A DNA stretch of 64,000 nt from Wyeomyia smithii (taxonomy: Eukaryota; Arthropoda; Insecta; Diptera; Culicidae). Shown piece after piece: positions 42,421 to 54,489 of the stretch. The stretch covers positions 237,444,892 through 237,508,891 of the forward strand of contig NC_073696.1 of NCBI RefSeq assembly GCF_029784165.1. The letters run 5' to 3'. The stretch's first letter is position 1. Every line of letters starts with the position of its first letter. Position numbers and translations under genes: made by a program. The notes under the pieces are model-generated. The model did not search any database, was not told where the DNA came from, and saw only the letters and a program-made list of their open reading frames with translations.

Positions 42421-44220
42421 AAAAGAAATATATTTTCAATGCTGTTTTTACAACTGAAACAACATTATTCTTGTTCCAGAATACTTTAGCAGAAAAGTGA
42501 TAAAACTGAAATAGAAAGCTTGAGAAAACCGAACCTGAATTTTGCGAGTAGAGATAAAAACAAATGTTGATAAAATCAAAACAGCACTGTATATTGTATG
42601 AATTGGGTGTTAAGTTCCTTGTTGGGAATATCTTAGAGGTTGATAGAAGGGCACATTCGATAGCATATGGCATATCCGTAGAGAATTTTTTTCATCAAAA
42701 GTGGCCCTTTATCAATAAAGAAGTTAAAATCTGGGACCCTCTTCCCTATAAGCATTGCGAGTATTTGTTGATAATTGCGTTAGTCTGCATTTGGTACAGA
42801 AAAATGTTAAATCAAGTCTTAAAAATCGATAACATTTGCCCCTTTTCCCTTCGAAATACTGGTCAGGTATAAGTTCATCTTTTTTCAGAACAACGATTTT
42901 TTTTAACATTTTGTAAGAGCGTAGAATAGCAAATGTTTTTGGTTAATTGAAACTGCAGAAGTGACTAATTTCAAAGATAACTAGAACAAGATACCTAACT
43001 CTCATATTTTACATACATTTTGCACACGACCGATTTCCGACCGCTGGTGCTGCCATCTGATGACTTAAATTCTCATAAAATTGTCATTATGAGCAAACCG
43101 ATCTATCGTGCATAGTCCGTCATCGATCGTTGAGCTGTTCAAGATTGTATATGAGAAAGGTGCAGTTTGGTCAGCTCGACGCTTAAGATAACATGCAGAT
43201 TAATGGTTTTGTAATTTTTTGCATTAATGCTATTGCCATATTTTTGCGCTTCAAAGTACGAAAGAAAAAGTGTGAAATTGATTGTCAGAGTGGGGGTTTA
43301 TACGGAGGGGTTATATTTATTTTAAGTCCCATTCTACCAAAACTTAAAGTTTGAAATGTCGCAAGCCAGGTTTTAAAACCATCGTGCATATGGTTAGGTT
43401 CACCGGGGCACCCGATTTTTGCTTTATTAACCTCGGCAAGAGTGGGAAACTTGGCTGTACAGCGTGCTTATAGCGGTTATCAGGAATTTCTGATGGTACG
43501 CTTGATTTTAAATGAGGCGCTGATAATTCTTGATTCTTCCGAAAAGTTTCATGATTGAGAACTAAACATTCGTACATATTATTATCATTTTTTGGATAAC
43601 AGCACCGTACAGTCGTCCACATGGACACTGAAAAAATTGTTTCACCTTTCAGCAGTCATGTCTTGGCCTTGTCGTCAGTTGATTTTGACGTAAAGTATAC
43701 ATCATATCAACAGTGTATAATTTAGTTCGACTTTTGCTCACGCGCAGCGACAATCATTTCCGAGGAATTCTGCAAGAGTCAGGTATCTTGTTTTAATCAT
43801 CTTTGCTAATTTCCTTGAAAAAAAAAAAAACTTTTATCCGCAACAAAGTTATTACAACAGCTTTTCAAATGCATTTCAGCAAAAACCTTTCCAAATTTTT
43901 TTCAAATTGTATCAAACAACGTGAAGGCAAATGTCGAATTATGACCGAACTATCCAAAAACTGCGAATTTGCAAAAAACGTAAATTCCAACATAATGCGT
44001 AAAGGCAAATAATTGCGTTAATATGCGATGAGAACTTGCTTGAAGTATTCAAGAATCTGAATGTCTTCTGTGATTTTCCATTCTATCCAGCAGAAACGAA
44101 CTCTAAAACTGTGAGCTCTTAATTGCTTACTTAGTGGCGCAATAAATTTAGCCTTGCTAAACACTATCATGGCATAAACGTCATGTTTTATTACATAATA
44201 CACAATTTTAGAGTCCAACC
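42421..44220. other. Unrecognised AT-rich DNA
   Basis: Open frames of 94-103 codons exist on both strands (for example 43,344-43,628 minus), but none carries a motif I recognise. Confidence 0.35.
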
Positions 44221-46260
44221 TGTTTTAGAGACGGTATGCGCTCCTACCGTTCACCACTTTCAAATCGCTTAGACGCGGGTTTTTTTTGCAACAACTATTG
44301 CCACTTTTTGAATTCGAATGCCAAGGTCGCAGCGCACCGAGCGCTTCTTGGGACACGTCACTTGTCCATCGCTGACAGGTCGCACCAGCAAGTGACGATA
44401 AATAATAAATCTCATAATACGCTCGGTCCGGCCCACCCTTGTTTGACTGGCTCATCCGCGGACAGTCCACGAAACAAGGAGGCTTGTTTCGTGTGAAATT
44501 CAAATCACTCGCCGAATAAATCCTCGGCCCTTTCAATTATTCATCCCCAGAAGGGCCGTCTTGCTGTGACCGCGGCTGGTGGTAACCTTCAACTTGCAGG
44601 CGCTGCTATGTGGTCATTTTCCCACCATTATCCCGTTGCTTTTGCGGAGAAAATCAATTGTGCGGCCATTTACTGGATCCAACCGACCTGCACCTGTGGC
44701 AAAGGCAAGTGGCAACCGGTAATTATTCACCTGATGCAAATTTCTACAACAGAACTTCCGCATTGGTCGCGAAGGAATCGAGCTCTGAAAGATTAGAGCT
44801 AATCATACATTTGATTACCTCGGAGCACATAGTCGGAGTACTACAGAAGGGAATTGATACCACCATAAGCTGTGACTTGTCGTGAACCACTCGCTCGCTG
44901 TCCATATATCGGACCGATTCGTATCGTACAGTAGAGGGTAGGCACCGGTATGCGACACACAATCTGGTATCGGTTGCCGAAACATGGAATGGTAATTGAA
45001 ACATTTTTTCACCATCGTTTCTTCTGGGCCATTGAATATTCATTGGAATTTCGTTGAATTTTTTATGCTGCGACTATCGCTTTCTGCTCGAAACATGTTG
45101 TTTGTTTACCTTCGAAAAGCTCAGTTGTGATGGAACGATGAGTAAAATGCGGCAGTAATTATTTAAGATCGTGTGAGTAAAATGTTATTGTTTTTCTAAT
45201 TAATGGACCCGTCGTGGTGGTAATTATTCGCCGGATCGATTGATCGGGTTTAAAAAATAATTCTTCCTTGAACATATTGGAAAAAATATGAAAGTTTAAT
45301 ACTAATTTGTTCCGCTCCATTAGTGTAATTTGGCGAGATACTTTTAAAAAGTTGAAAAATGCATTTTCTGTTCTAGATCAAGTTTCCGATTCCATCAGAG
45401 AAAACCTTGAAATCGTTTTTTGATGACCGCCGCCAATTTTAAAAATACACTCCACATGCACGAGTCAAGATATTCGGGCATTTCCCGCAATAAACAAACA
45501 TTTCCAGTGAAATAAAGCAGACTGGTAATCCAATTCTCATAAAGAACATCGCCGAACAATCCACTGGGGACCGTTTCATAGCTCCCGTCCCGTCCTGCCT
45601 TGGAACAACACAAAAACAACGCGAAATCCTGTATGATTCAAAGCCACCAAGCCACGGATGAATGAGCTCGCGTGATATTCGCCAATAATGTTTATCCGGC
45701 AACATATTCCGCGTTTGCAAGCCAGTTTTAGTTCCACATCGAAATCGCGGCCCTGGTATACGGCTGCCGGGTTTTGTTCTCTCTCGCAGCGTTTCGCAGC
45801 CTAGTGTGGGCACGACATCAAGAAAATGACCACACCCCGCCGGCCAACTGCAGGATATGCGCCACCTGGGAAATGGCGTAGCCTCATTGCTACCGGTGCG
45901 CTAGATTGACGGGCAAATGGCCGTAGCGTGACAATTACTTCCTTGACACTTCCGGTTAGCGATCAGTGCCGACCAGGAAACGAGTTTTGCTTTTGGTCGT
46001 CGCAAGCCTAATTCGTAACTGTGCCGAGGAAACAATAAAGGTGACAGTCGCAGGCCCCACCGGAATCAAAGGCGGGAGCCAAACGCACGGTAGACGCAGC
46101 GGTGCGCTTCGCTGATTGATTGCTCAATATCCGATAAGCTGTTCTACCGCCGAAACGATCGCCGATTGCAATCATCCACGTTGACAAACGACCACCCAAT
46201 CGGATTACGGATGGCGGCAGATAAGAACGGCACAAAGGAACGGTAAATTTTATCGTTGTT
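44221..46260. other. GC-richer non-repetitive block, no supported gene
   Basis: This 2-kb region is visibly richer in GC and lacks the repeat families found elsewhere. It has overlapping frames on both strands, the longest 124 codons on the minus strand (45,439-45,813), none with a domain or consistent splice context. It may be an intron or cis-regulatory region of a host gene. Confidence 0.35.
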
Positions 46261-46904
46261 AGTCTGCTAATTTATAATTGTCGGTAGATTGGACGGTGTT
46301 TGCTCACACATAAATCATGACAGCCACTGCACCACCATAAAAATATTGCCATATCCAATTAGACCAGCGTGGGTGGTATTCCATGCAAATGACGTGAACA
46401 TTACTTTTCGAAACGAAAAATGGCAGTTGAATACAAAGTGTAGTTACTGGTTGAATCAAAATACTATTTAGTTGTAAAAAACTATTCAGAAAACTAAATA
46501 TCGCTAGGTAAACTGGCCGCTTGTAGGTCGACAAATATAGGAAATTCCACCGACGGGAATATTCCTCATTCCCTTTTGGAAAGAAAAAGGACTTTTTGCC
46601 CTTCTTTAGTGGAAAATTTTATAATGGTTTTTTCACATTTTTTAAGATGGCATAAGCACTCCTGAACACACTTTTCTCCATGCAAAAATGTATTATTTTG
46701 TTTTCCGTTGGACCCACCCACGATTTTTCAATTTTTTTTTTTATGGAATGTTGAGAATTTTTTCGGTAGGTATTGAATTTACTATTATTTTGAAGTAGAA
46801 CTATGTCTCTCAGAAACTTCGGCTACACACTCGGCTACATAGGGATGTAACATGAAAATCTAAAACCGGAAATAGTGAAAAATATGTCCAATTTCAAATG
46901 CTAA
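46261..46904. other. Unrecognised AT-rich DNA
   Basis: Nothing supportable seen. Confidence 0.35.
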
Positions 46905-47980
46905 TAAATCGGTTAGTTTTCGATGGATTTCCTTTATTCTTGCAGTAATCCAGTGGAAAACCTTCTATGATTTCTCCCAAATGCAGAAAATTGCAATTTT
47001 GTTATTCGAACTATTGTACTATTGAAAATTGTCAAGCCTTGTCAAAATGCAAAATTCGCCCTCACATTGGTCGTTATCTGAATGCTTCCCAAGCACGGTC
47101 GATAGAATCATAGACCTAGTGATTCGAAATGTGCTATTTGATCTATAGAAGAGCCTGTTTCAGCCGAAACTGATCATATTAGTTCTAGGCAGCGGCAACG
47201 GCAATCCTCACTTAGCAGAGCAGCAGCAGTGCAGCGGATAGCAGAGACAGCAGATAGCGGCCGCAGCTGTAGCAACAGGTATCAGCAGTTGCAGCGAGAA
47301 TCAGCATCGATGGTGGCAGCACCGCTTCCTTTAGTAAAATGCTGTCTTTGTGCGGTAGCGGGCAGCATCAGTAGTAGATGCATCCAACGAAAAGTTGCCT
47401 CATTTTGACAACACACCGACGTTCTGGAATGCTGGCGTTCAAAATACATGACCAGTCAAGTTTTAAGTGTTAAAACAGCTTTTCACTGTTTTATCTAACA
47501 CAAAGAATACCTTATTCACACTGTTAGTGATAACGCAAAGATGTGATCAGCATCTTATACGATGTTTAATTAAACAGCAAATTTTCCTTTTCAGGATAAA
47601 TTATATGCCTAAGGGGCCATCCACATACCACGTGGACAGCTTTGGGGGGGGGGGGGGTATGTGTAATGTCCACGATCCATACAAAAATTCTAAAATTTAT
47701 ATGAGCAGTTGTCCACGGGCGGTGAGGGGGGGGGGTCAAAAACGTTTAAAATCTGTGCACGTGGTATGTGGATGGCCCCTAATGAAAAGTTAATATTTTC
47801 TCTTAAAATAATACTCCTTCAAATGATCAAATGATGGAACAGTTATAAATTTGACTTCTTCTCCGTGCCTCAGAACGAATTGAATTATCGTTTCCTTTAG
47901 TAATATGCAACACCAGAACAATTTTTGTTATCTGCATAAAAATTAAGTTTCCACATAATCAAACCTTAAAAATTACCAAG
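46905..47980 (+). repeat. Dispersed repeat family A, longest copy
   Basis: Order of blocks: TTTTCGATGGATTTCC; CTCCCAAATGCAGAAAATTG; GAACTATTGTACTATTGAAA; AAGCACGGTCGATAGAATC; a CAG/GCAGCGG-rich core (47,190-47,330); AATGCTGTCTTTGTGCGGTA; AACAGCTTTTCACTG; AATACCTTATTC. Downstream sequence (GAAAAGTTAATATTTTCTC) is shared with the next copy. A short Harbinger-type element sits inside at 47,613. Confidence 0.7.
47613..47779. mobile_element. Harbinger-type MITE, 167 bp
   Basis: The ends GGGGCCATCCACATACCACG and CGTGGTATGTGGATGGCCCC are perfect inverted repeats of at least 22 bp. The flanking trinucleotide TAA occurs on both sides (47,610-47,612 and 47,780-47,782), as expected for PIF/Harbinger. 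Inside, GTCCAC words and a G run of about 14 are mirrored imperfectly by a second G run. The neighbouring family A copy lacks the insertion. The 108-codon frame across it is accidental. Confidence 0.85.
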
Positions 47981-47984
47981 CCTT

Positions 47985-48960
47985 AATATGGTAAGCAACT
48001 ATACTATTAAAAATGGTCAATATTTGTTGAAAAGCAAATTTCGATTGATCTGATTGGCCGTTATTAGATTGCTTTCCTAAGCACGGTCGACAGAATTATA
48101 GAGCTAGTAATTCGGATTGTACTAATTGGCCTACATAAGGGCCTATTTGAACCGAAGTTGCTCATATTTGTTCCAGACAGCGAATACAGCAGTCCTAACT
48201 AGTGATGGGAAATATCGAGCAAAATCGTTAACGATATAATCGATAGTCTCCTAGCTTTCAACGATATTATCGATAAATTATAAATAATTTTTGCTGGGGG
48301 TGCGAGGTCGCAAAAGCAAGGATAATGTTTGTTCACTTGTGAATTTTACCGAAGTCTATTCGGCCAGTAGAGAATTGGGAACAATAATTGGCTATTTCGG
48401 ATAACTACTATATGATATTTTGCAAGTTCAAGAAATAATTCGCATACTTTGTGCTACCTGAACTGCTGCCTGCGACTTATCGATAATTATCGTCAGCGCT
48501 AAAATTTAACGATATTTTCGATAGGATGCAATTATCGATATTAACGATAAATATCGATAACTTTTCCATCACTAGTCCTTACTCAGCAGCGGCAGTAGTA
48601 TTGCAGCGAATACAGCAGAAGTTGTAGCAACGAATAGCAACAGTAGTTGCAGCGGGTGTCAGCATCGATAGTGGCAGTGCCAGATGGTACAGTGGCACTT
48701 CCTTCAGTGAAAGTTGCTTTTGTGCGCTAGCGTGCAGCATCAATAGTAGGTACATAAGCCGACATGAAAAGTTGCCGTATTTTGACACAAACGTTTTGGG
48801 ATGCTGGTATGCCGAATGTATGGGTTGTCAAATTTTAAGTGTAAAAACAGCTTTCAACTATGTTATCAGAATGCGATCAACATTACATCCGATATGTAAT
48901 TAAACAAAACTTGTTCTTATAACGACAAAAAACTAATTATTGAAAAGTTAATATTTTCTC
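47985..48960 (+). repeat. Dispersed repeat family A, copy split by a hAT MITE
   Basis: It begins near 47,990 with ACTATACTATTAAAAATGG and follows the same block order as 46,905-47,980, including GCACGGTCGACAGAATT, the CAG-rich core (48,582-48,670), GAAAGTTGCTTTTGTGCGC and AACAGCTTTCAACT. It is interrupted by 48,200-48,574. The two copies lie head to tail, suggesting a local duplication. Confidence 0.7.
48200..48574. mobile_element. hAT-type MITE with TATCGATA subterminal array
   Basis: The 375-bp element begins TAGTGATGGGAAA and ends TTTTCCATCACTA. The 8-bp flanks GTCCTAAC (48,192-48,199) and GTCCTTAC (48,575-48,582) match at seven of eight positions and fit the hAT preference nTnnnnAn. Both ends carry many ATCGATA/TTAACGATA words (for example ATCGATATTAACGATAAATA near 48,535), while the centre is unrelated. 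No transposase is encoded. Confidence 0.88.
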
Positions 48961-49635
48961 GTTTTGCGCTAGAATTGAAAGTAAAATGTTATTTTAATCT
49001 GCATGCACTCTGTTGGAACTGTTTGCGTTGCATAGTGTTTGTTCCATAACTGTTCAGTGATGTGTACTAACCGAAATTCGGTAGCACTTAAACTCCTTTG
49101 CATTATTTGCACAAAATTTTAAACGTATTCAATACAAGTAATGAAACAAAAAACCTCATGTAGTTCTACGTCAACCTTGCTGTCGTGGCTTAGCATACAA
49201 CGCTTGTGATCTTTTTGTTAAAAATTGTGAAAAATTTGAATATTTTTTAACGTTTTCCAAGTCGTAAAACCTACGTTCTAGCAACACAGCGAATTATCGG
49301 TAACATTGTATTTTTAGACATTCAAGCTGTCAAAGTGGAGAAAAATGATCAGCAGCATCATCAACGCGAATCAATGCGAAATATGAAGGTCCAAAAGTAG
49401 GAGTACTTTGAAATGTACGTTTCAGAATTTTTGTTTTCTTTTAAGCTAAAAAGCCCCAAAAAACCTAAAGCTTTTTCAACGAAGATGTAAAAATGCCTAC
49501 AAATAAATCAAATAAATTATTTCTTCTTGCTAGCAGAGCAAATGAGTTGTGGAGTTGTGGGGTAGCAAATAAACTAAATAGGCAGGAAATGGTTTGTTTT
49601 TTAATTTCATTTCACTGTATTTCATTTTTCGTTCT
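48961..49635. other. Unrecognised AT-rich DNA
   Basis: Nothing supportable seen. Confidence 0.35.
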
Positions 49636-49639
49636 TTAA

Positions 49640-50190
49640 ATAAGAGAGAGATATAAAAAGAGAGCGAAAGAGAGAGAGAGAGAGAGCGAAAATACAAGAG
49701 GGAGAGAGAGACAACAAAAGTGAAAAAGAAAGAGAGAGACAGAGAGCGAGAGAGAGGGAATGGGAGAGAAAGAAAGGGTGAGGGAGAGATTGAAACAGAG
49801 AGAGCGAAAGAGAGAGAGAGAGAGAGAGAGAGCGCGGAATAAGGAAAAAATAAAAAGAGAGAAAGAAAATAAAAAAAAAAAAAAAAGAGAGAGAGCGATA
49901 GATAGATAGAGGGAGATCGATGGAGAGAAAGGGAAAGAGCAGGAGATGAACAGAGAAACAGATAGGGAGACAGAAAGACAAACAGAGAGATAGATAGAGA
50001 GACAGCCAGAGTGACAGAGAGAAAGAGGCAAAAAGAGAGAGAGTCAGAAAAAGGGAGAGACAGAGAAAGAGATAGAGAGACAGAGGGAGAGAGAAAGAGG
50101 GAGAGACAGAAAGAGGGAGAGCCAGAAAGAGGGAGAGGAAGAAAGAAAGAGAGAGAGATAAAAAGAAAGAGAGAGACAGACAGACTTTTT
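49640..50190. repeat. GA-rich polypurine tract, about 550 bp
   Basis: The plus strand is almost entirely purine, built from GAGAGA, GAAAGA and GACAGA words with rare pyrimidines. Frames of 88-131 codons on both strands are Ser/Leu or Arg/Glu low-complexity artefacts of the repeat. Long purine mirror tracts can adopt triplex (H-DNA) form; that is general knowledge, not seen here. Confidence 0.93.
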
Positions 50191-51574
50191 AAAGTATGGC
50201 TACTTCAAAAATTGCGTAGATTTTTGCTATTGATAGTCAACTCGCTGTGTAGTACTGAGATGCGAAAAACTCATTAACTGCTTCAATTGAAAGCAAGTAA
50301 TCGTTAGTTTTCTACAAAGCTGGGAATTAGTCGAATAATGTCTTTTTTCTGTTTTATTGAAGGCAACTCTGTTTGGATATTCGGTAAAACATTTCCCAGT
50401 TAGGAACACCAGATAGAAGCTCGTTCAGTTTCTTGTCAATGTGAATTGACACTTGCAGGAGGATTCTAGTTCTATAATACTGGAACCGATTTTAGAATGT
50501 ACACCCGAATCGCGCGAAAGTCAATTGGATGAATAGATGATGTAATAATAAAATAAACCCATGCGATTGTCCTAAATATCTGCGGAAAAAACTAATGCGG
50601 CAAGTGGGCGGGGTCACACACACGGTATTACGGAAGAAAGTAAAAACAGGGTGGGCTGGGCTGCGCGTTGTTTCTCTGGTATAAAGACGAAAGTGGCGCG
50701 CGAAGTGCATTTGTTTTCCGTCAACTATTCAACCGTCAACAACCTCGTCACTGAACAGGCAGAACAGTTAACTTTAGCCTCCCATAATATTGCTGTTACC
50801 AGGAGGAAATACACTAGCTTAAAGTGTATTGTTTCGTTCCCCTTGCCAAGTATAAATTACAATTCGCCTTTCTCAAGGCCACGAGGAAGGCTGAATTTTC
50901 TTTAGTTGTAAGTTATGAAATATGCAGTCCTGCATTTATTCAAGCGATTAAAACGTAACGCTGACATTTTTCACTGAATGCGATCATACTTTAACTATAG
51001 AACTAGTTTGAATTATGTTTGAAATTTGTTTGTTGTTGTAATTGAGGCGTTTAGCATGTGTTATAAAAATTAAACAGCTAAAATTAATGCAACTACACAA
51101 CTCAAAAAAAATCTTTGATGAATAGTTCTACCGTCTACGGTGAAAAAAAAAAAACATTATGAAGAAAAGAAAAATTTCACAGTTTTTGTCACTATGAGCA
51201 ACGTTCTGGTGAGTGGTAGAAGAATAATTTTTACTTCAATTAAATAATTTTGATGTATTAAAAACGAGACGCTGTCCATTACGGTATCCTGCAATCAAAC
51301 GAGCGTGTGTTGCAGCGAAAACCATACAAACATAAAATCGTCGCCTGCTGCGCTGCGGCAAGTGTGTTTGCTACTGCTCGATCCGATTTTCAGTAAATCA
51401 CCGTTTTGCTACAGAGATTGGATGAACAATCAATGAAGACTGGCTTTTATATGTGACTCATGACGAATAAAGTAACAACAACAACAAATCGTTTCCAAAG
51501 TCAAATCGTTTGTGCTGGAAAAATGCTTGTATTGTATCACTGTGGGCACGCGATTGGTTGAACTATAATCACGT
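50191..51574. other. Unrecognised DNA
   Basis: Short frames only. No bounded repeat identified. Confidence 0.35.
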
Positions 51575-51740
51575 TATATTTGCTCCGAAGTTATATGCTT
51601 TCCAAGATTCATTTTTCACAAAGTTATGACTTAAATAAATTGTGATAGATATGCCACTTGGTTGCTCAACCCAGAAAAATTAGCAAATACATTGAGTTCA
51701 TAAGACTATACACATGAATTGAAAACACAAGGCACATATG
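51575..51740. repeat. Dispersed repeat family D, copy 2
   Basis: Matches 42,195-42,420 (see that entry). It lies immediately before a family F copy. Confidence 0.5.
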
Positions 51741-51769
51741 AGAATTATATTTTGAATGAACTTTCTAGC

Positions 51770-52710
51770 TTAGCTTAGCTTGACTGACTGCACATATCAA
51801 TGGTTGCACTCCGTGATTGATCCGAATCAGTAAAATTGTACAGTGAATCAACTGAATGGGGTTGGGAGTGACCGACCATTCTCAATGTACAAGTTTTAGT
51901 GACTTAATACTTTAAAGGATCAATAACGACGCCGGCCATGTCCTTGCAATCAGGTGGGGAGAGGGAAGGGATGTTAGTGTGACCCTTGCTATTTGGAGAC
52001 CGTGTTAACCTCTGCATTTCCACAAAGGTCACAGGAAGGAGGTTTTCGTTAGTAGGGGAGGGCTCGTTGGATCAGGATTTACTTTGATAAGTGATGCGAT
52101 CATACATATAACTTCTATCCGTCTCTAATTAGCTGACTAGAGAAACACAATTAGCTTATTTATATCTGGTATCGGTTTAGACCAAGAGACATTACCAATG
52201 CCTTTGGGGCCGCGCACAGGTGTGCATAGTTTATTTCAATGTTGCACAAAATTGTTCATATTCACTTATTTGAGACCGATTTCCACAATTTAATATTATT
52301 GGAGCCACGCATATTAGACTACACGATGTGGATCTGATTTAAACCAATAATCCATGAGAAGGCCAGTTCCGAGTATCAGAAACGCAGAAACGCACTTCGA
52401 TAAACGTGGTTCTTTCAAAGGTATTCTTTGCGTAGCCATTAGATTGTTCAAGATATTTATTGACCGAACGAAACCTACTTTGATTTGCGACACGCTTATA
52501 TCAAAGCAATTGGTGAACAATCTCCGGCTTAACGGACATCCCGAGACCGACTTTATTTCTAAATCTCTACTATTTGACGGAATCGAACGACGCTGCGCGC
52601 AGAGCTCGCTAATTACGGGAATATCTTTGTTGTCGAACACCGCGATCCTATGCGAATGACGCGCGCCAAAATCATATACCATCCGAAGCATCAAAGTAAT
52701 ATTAATCCTG
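51770..52710 (-). pseudogene. Gene-like repeat family F, copy 1
   Basis: The left part (51,778-52,100) aligns with 60,830-61,090 and 62,080-62,360 through CTTGACTGACTGCACAT, CCGTGATTGATCCGAATC, AACGACGCCGGCCATGTCCT and GAGACCGTGTTAACCTCTGC. Further right the minus strand encodes LFTNCFDISVSQIKVGFVRS near 52,525, matching LLIRCFDVSKSEEASFDRIV near 62,650, followed by other open sequence; a 135-codon minus frame spans 52,314-52,721. This looks like a coding family, read on the minus strand and degraded. I do not recognise the protein. Confidence 0.45.
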
Positions 52711-53404
52711 AATAGCTTCAAGAAAGCAAGCGTATATTTTCAATGTACTTTCTAGGACTAAAATTTCATAATTCTTGATTTAGAATTCTCTTGAAGAAAA
52801 GTGAAAAAAAAAAGCGCGAATTTGGCGAGTATGTAGTGATAAAATTGAGCATTGATAAAATCGCAAAAACACAGTACTTAATTTTTTTCCTAGAATCAGT
52901 TCAATTTATTCAGGTAGCTCTATAACAGACCAGACAATGTCCCAATTTCAACGATGTTCCATTGGACTCCGAAAGGAAGCTGTATGGTACTGTAGAATAG
53001 TGAGGTGCTAACGTACGCACGGGGCCAAAATACGCTTTGGCTTTTTTATAACATACGAACAAAATAAATTTCTAAAAAGGTATTAATTTACTGCGTTATA
53101 TCGTCCGCTGATCACACAAAAGATTCCGCTTTATTGATGCGCAGTTAAGTGACGAGTTGTGTTTTTACCTGCTTTGAACTAATTTTATTAGTGTAAGGAA
53201 TTACATTTCACCTATACTAAAACTACAGAAACTCTAAAATAACAAAACCTAAAAAACTCTTGTGTAGCTGTGGGATGTAGGATAGCAGGATGAATTTTTT
53301 TGGCCGAAAATCTTTTGGTTATTTCCATAGAAATTAAACCAGTTAAAAACTTGTAGTGGGGCAAAAGTTCGCAATAAGTTTCTGTAGTTGTAAAGGAAAA
53401 CGAT
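52711..53404. other. Unrecognised AT-rich DNA
   Basis: Nothing supportable seen. CGGGGCCAAAATACGC at 53,020 echoes the WTTTTGGCC words of the element at 54,490. Confidence 0.35.
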
Positions 53405-53415
53405 TTCAAAATAAT

Positions 53416-54255
53416 TTTTATTTATTTATTTATTTATTTATTCTTCTTTGAAATTCATCCGACACAGGGTCCTAATGAATTGGTGGCTGGGAAAAGCCGC
53501 CTTGAAAAAGCAGTAGCGGATTTCAAAGCGGCGTAAAAACCCAGCATCTTGATAACAGGAAGATTACAAACATATGACAATACTTTTCAATATAATGATT
53601 TTAAACATACAAACAATAGTCAAACAAACAAACAGTAGTCAAGAGCAAAAAATAAAAATTTTGTCCATTTAAATTGTACTCCTCTGCGAGATGACGGATG
53701 GGTTCATGTAGGTCATAATTAGTACGTTGCGGAGGTAGCTGCAGGAGTCGCTGATGTCGCTGAGGGCGAGAGGGGCAGTGCAGTTGAAGTAACGACAGGA
53801 TGTTGAGGCAATCATAGATGCCAGTTAGGATTTTATGTGCAGTTTCAACAATGATGTCCTTCCGTAGCCGTTCTAATGGTGTTATGCCAACCAGCGCACA
53901 GAGATCCTCATAGGGCGGAAGCATGTCAGGATTTCTCCAAGGCAGGGTGCGGCAAATCCTTCGGACGAAAAGCTTTTGTACACGTTCGATGCGTTGGGCT
54001 CAAAACTCGTGATATGGGTCCCACACGGCACAGGCGGACTCCAAAATGGAGCGTACCAGTGAACAATAGAGGGTTCTCATGGTACCAGGATCATCAAATT
54101 CCTTACCAATTCTCATAACTAGGCCAATTTATAAATAGTGAAAACAGCAGAGGTCCTAAAATGCTGCCTTGGGGCACTCCAGAATTGCTACAGAACCAGC
54201 TAGATTGCGACGTACCCAGTTTATCGGCAGTTTTGCGACCATAATAATGATAATT
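53416..54255 (-). pseudogene. LINE 3' end with internal deletion and (AAAT)n tail
   Basis: On the minus strand the RT motif SGVPQGSILGPLLFSLFIN is read near 54,180-54,125. It is followed, after a deletion that removes the YADD motif, by MRTLYCSLVRSILESACAVW near 54,080, a stop, AQRIERVQKLFVRRICRTLP near 53,985 and LPPYEDLCALVGITPLERLR near 53,915. The frame then runs to a stop at 53,601. The 3' UTR ends in an (AAAT)n tail at 53,416-53,442. It is a 5'-truncated Jockey/CR1-type copy that also lost the catalytic core, so it is certainly dead. Confidence 0.85.
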
Positions 54256-54489
54256 TAGACATGAACTACCAAATTATAACTAGTGATAAAAATGATCTTC
54301 AAAGAAAAAAATACTATTTTAAGAGAGCCCCTCCGACACTTGCCGCTTTTGCAACGCAGAACCTGAGAGCTCAGTGCATATGCTCTGCTTTTGCTCTATG
54401 GAGGTTCAACTTCTCCGGAAATTACCTCTCAACTTCATACCAGGTATGTACCAATCCAAAAACGGTCACTGGTTTTATCAACCGTGTTG
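54256..54489. other. Unrecognised DNA
   Basis: A 78-codon plus frame (54,261-54,497) has no recognisable motif. The sequence continues, after the next element, at 55,466. Confidence 0.35.

Noticed and set aside
45439..45813. A 124-codon minus-strand gene
   Set aside because: No domain, no ATG context or splice signals, and competing frames on both strands; kept as an unrecognised block.
48200..48574. A host replication or DREF-type promoter because of many TATCGATA words
   Set aside because: The words lie inside a bounded hAT MITE with TIRs and an 8-bp duplication, so they are better explained as subterminal repeats; a secondary regulatory effect remains possible.
49622..50277. Frames of 88-131 codons with Ser/Leu or Arg/Glu repeats
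   Set aside because: They arise from the GA simple repeat in every phase and have no complexity.
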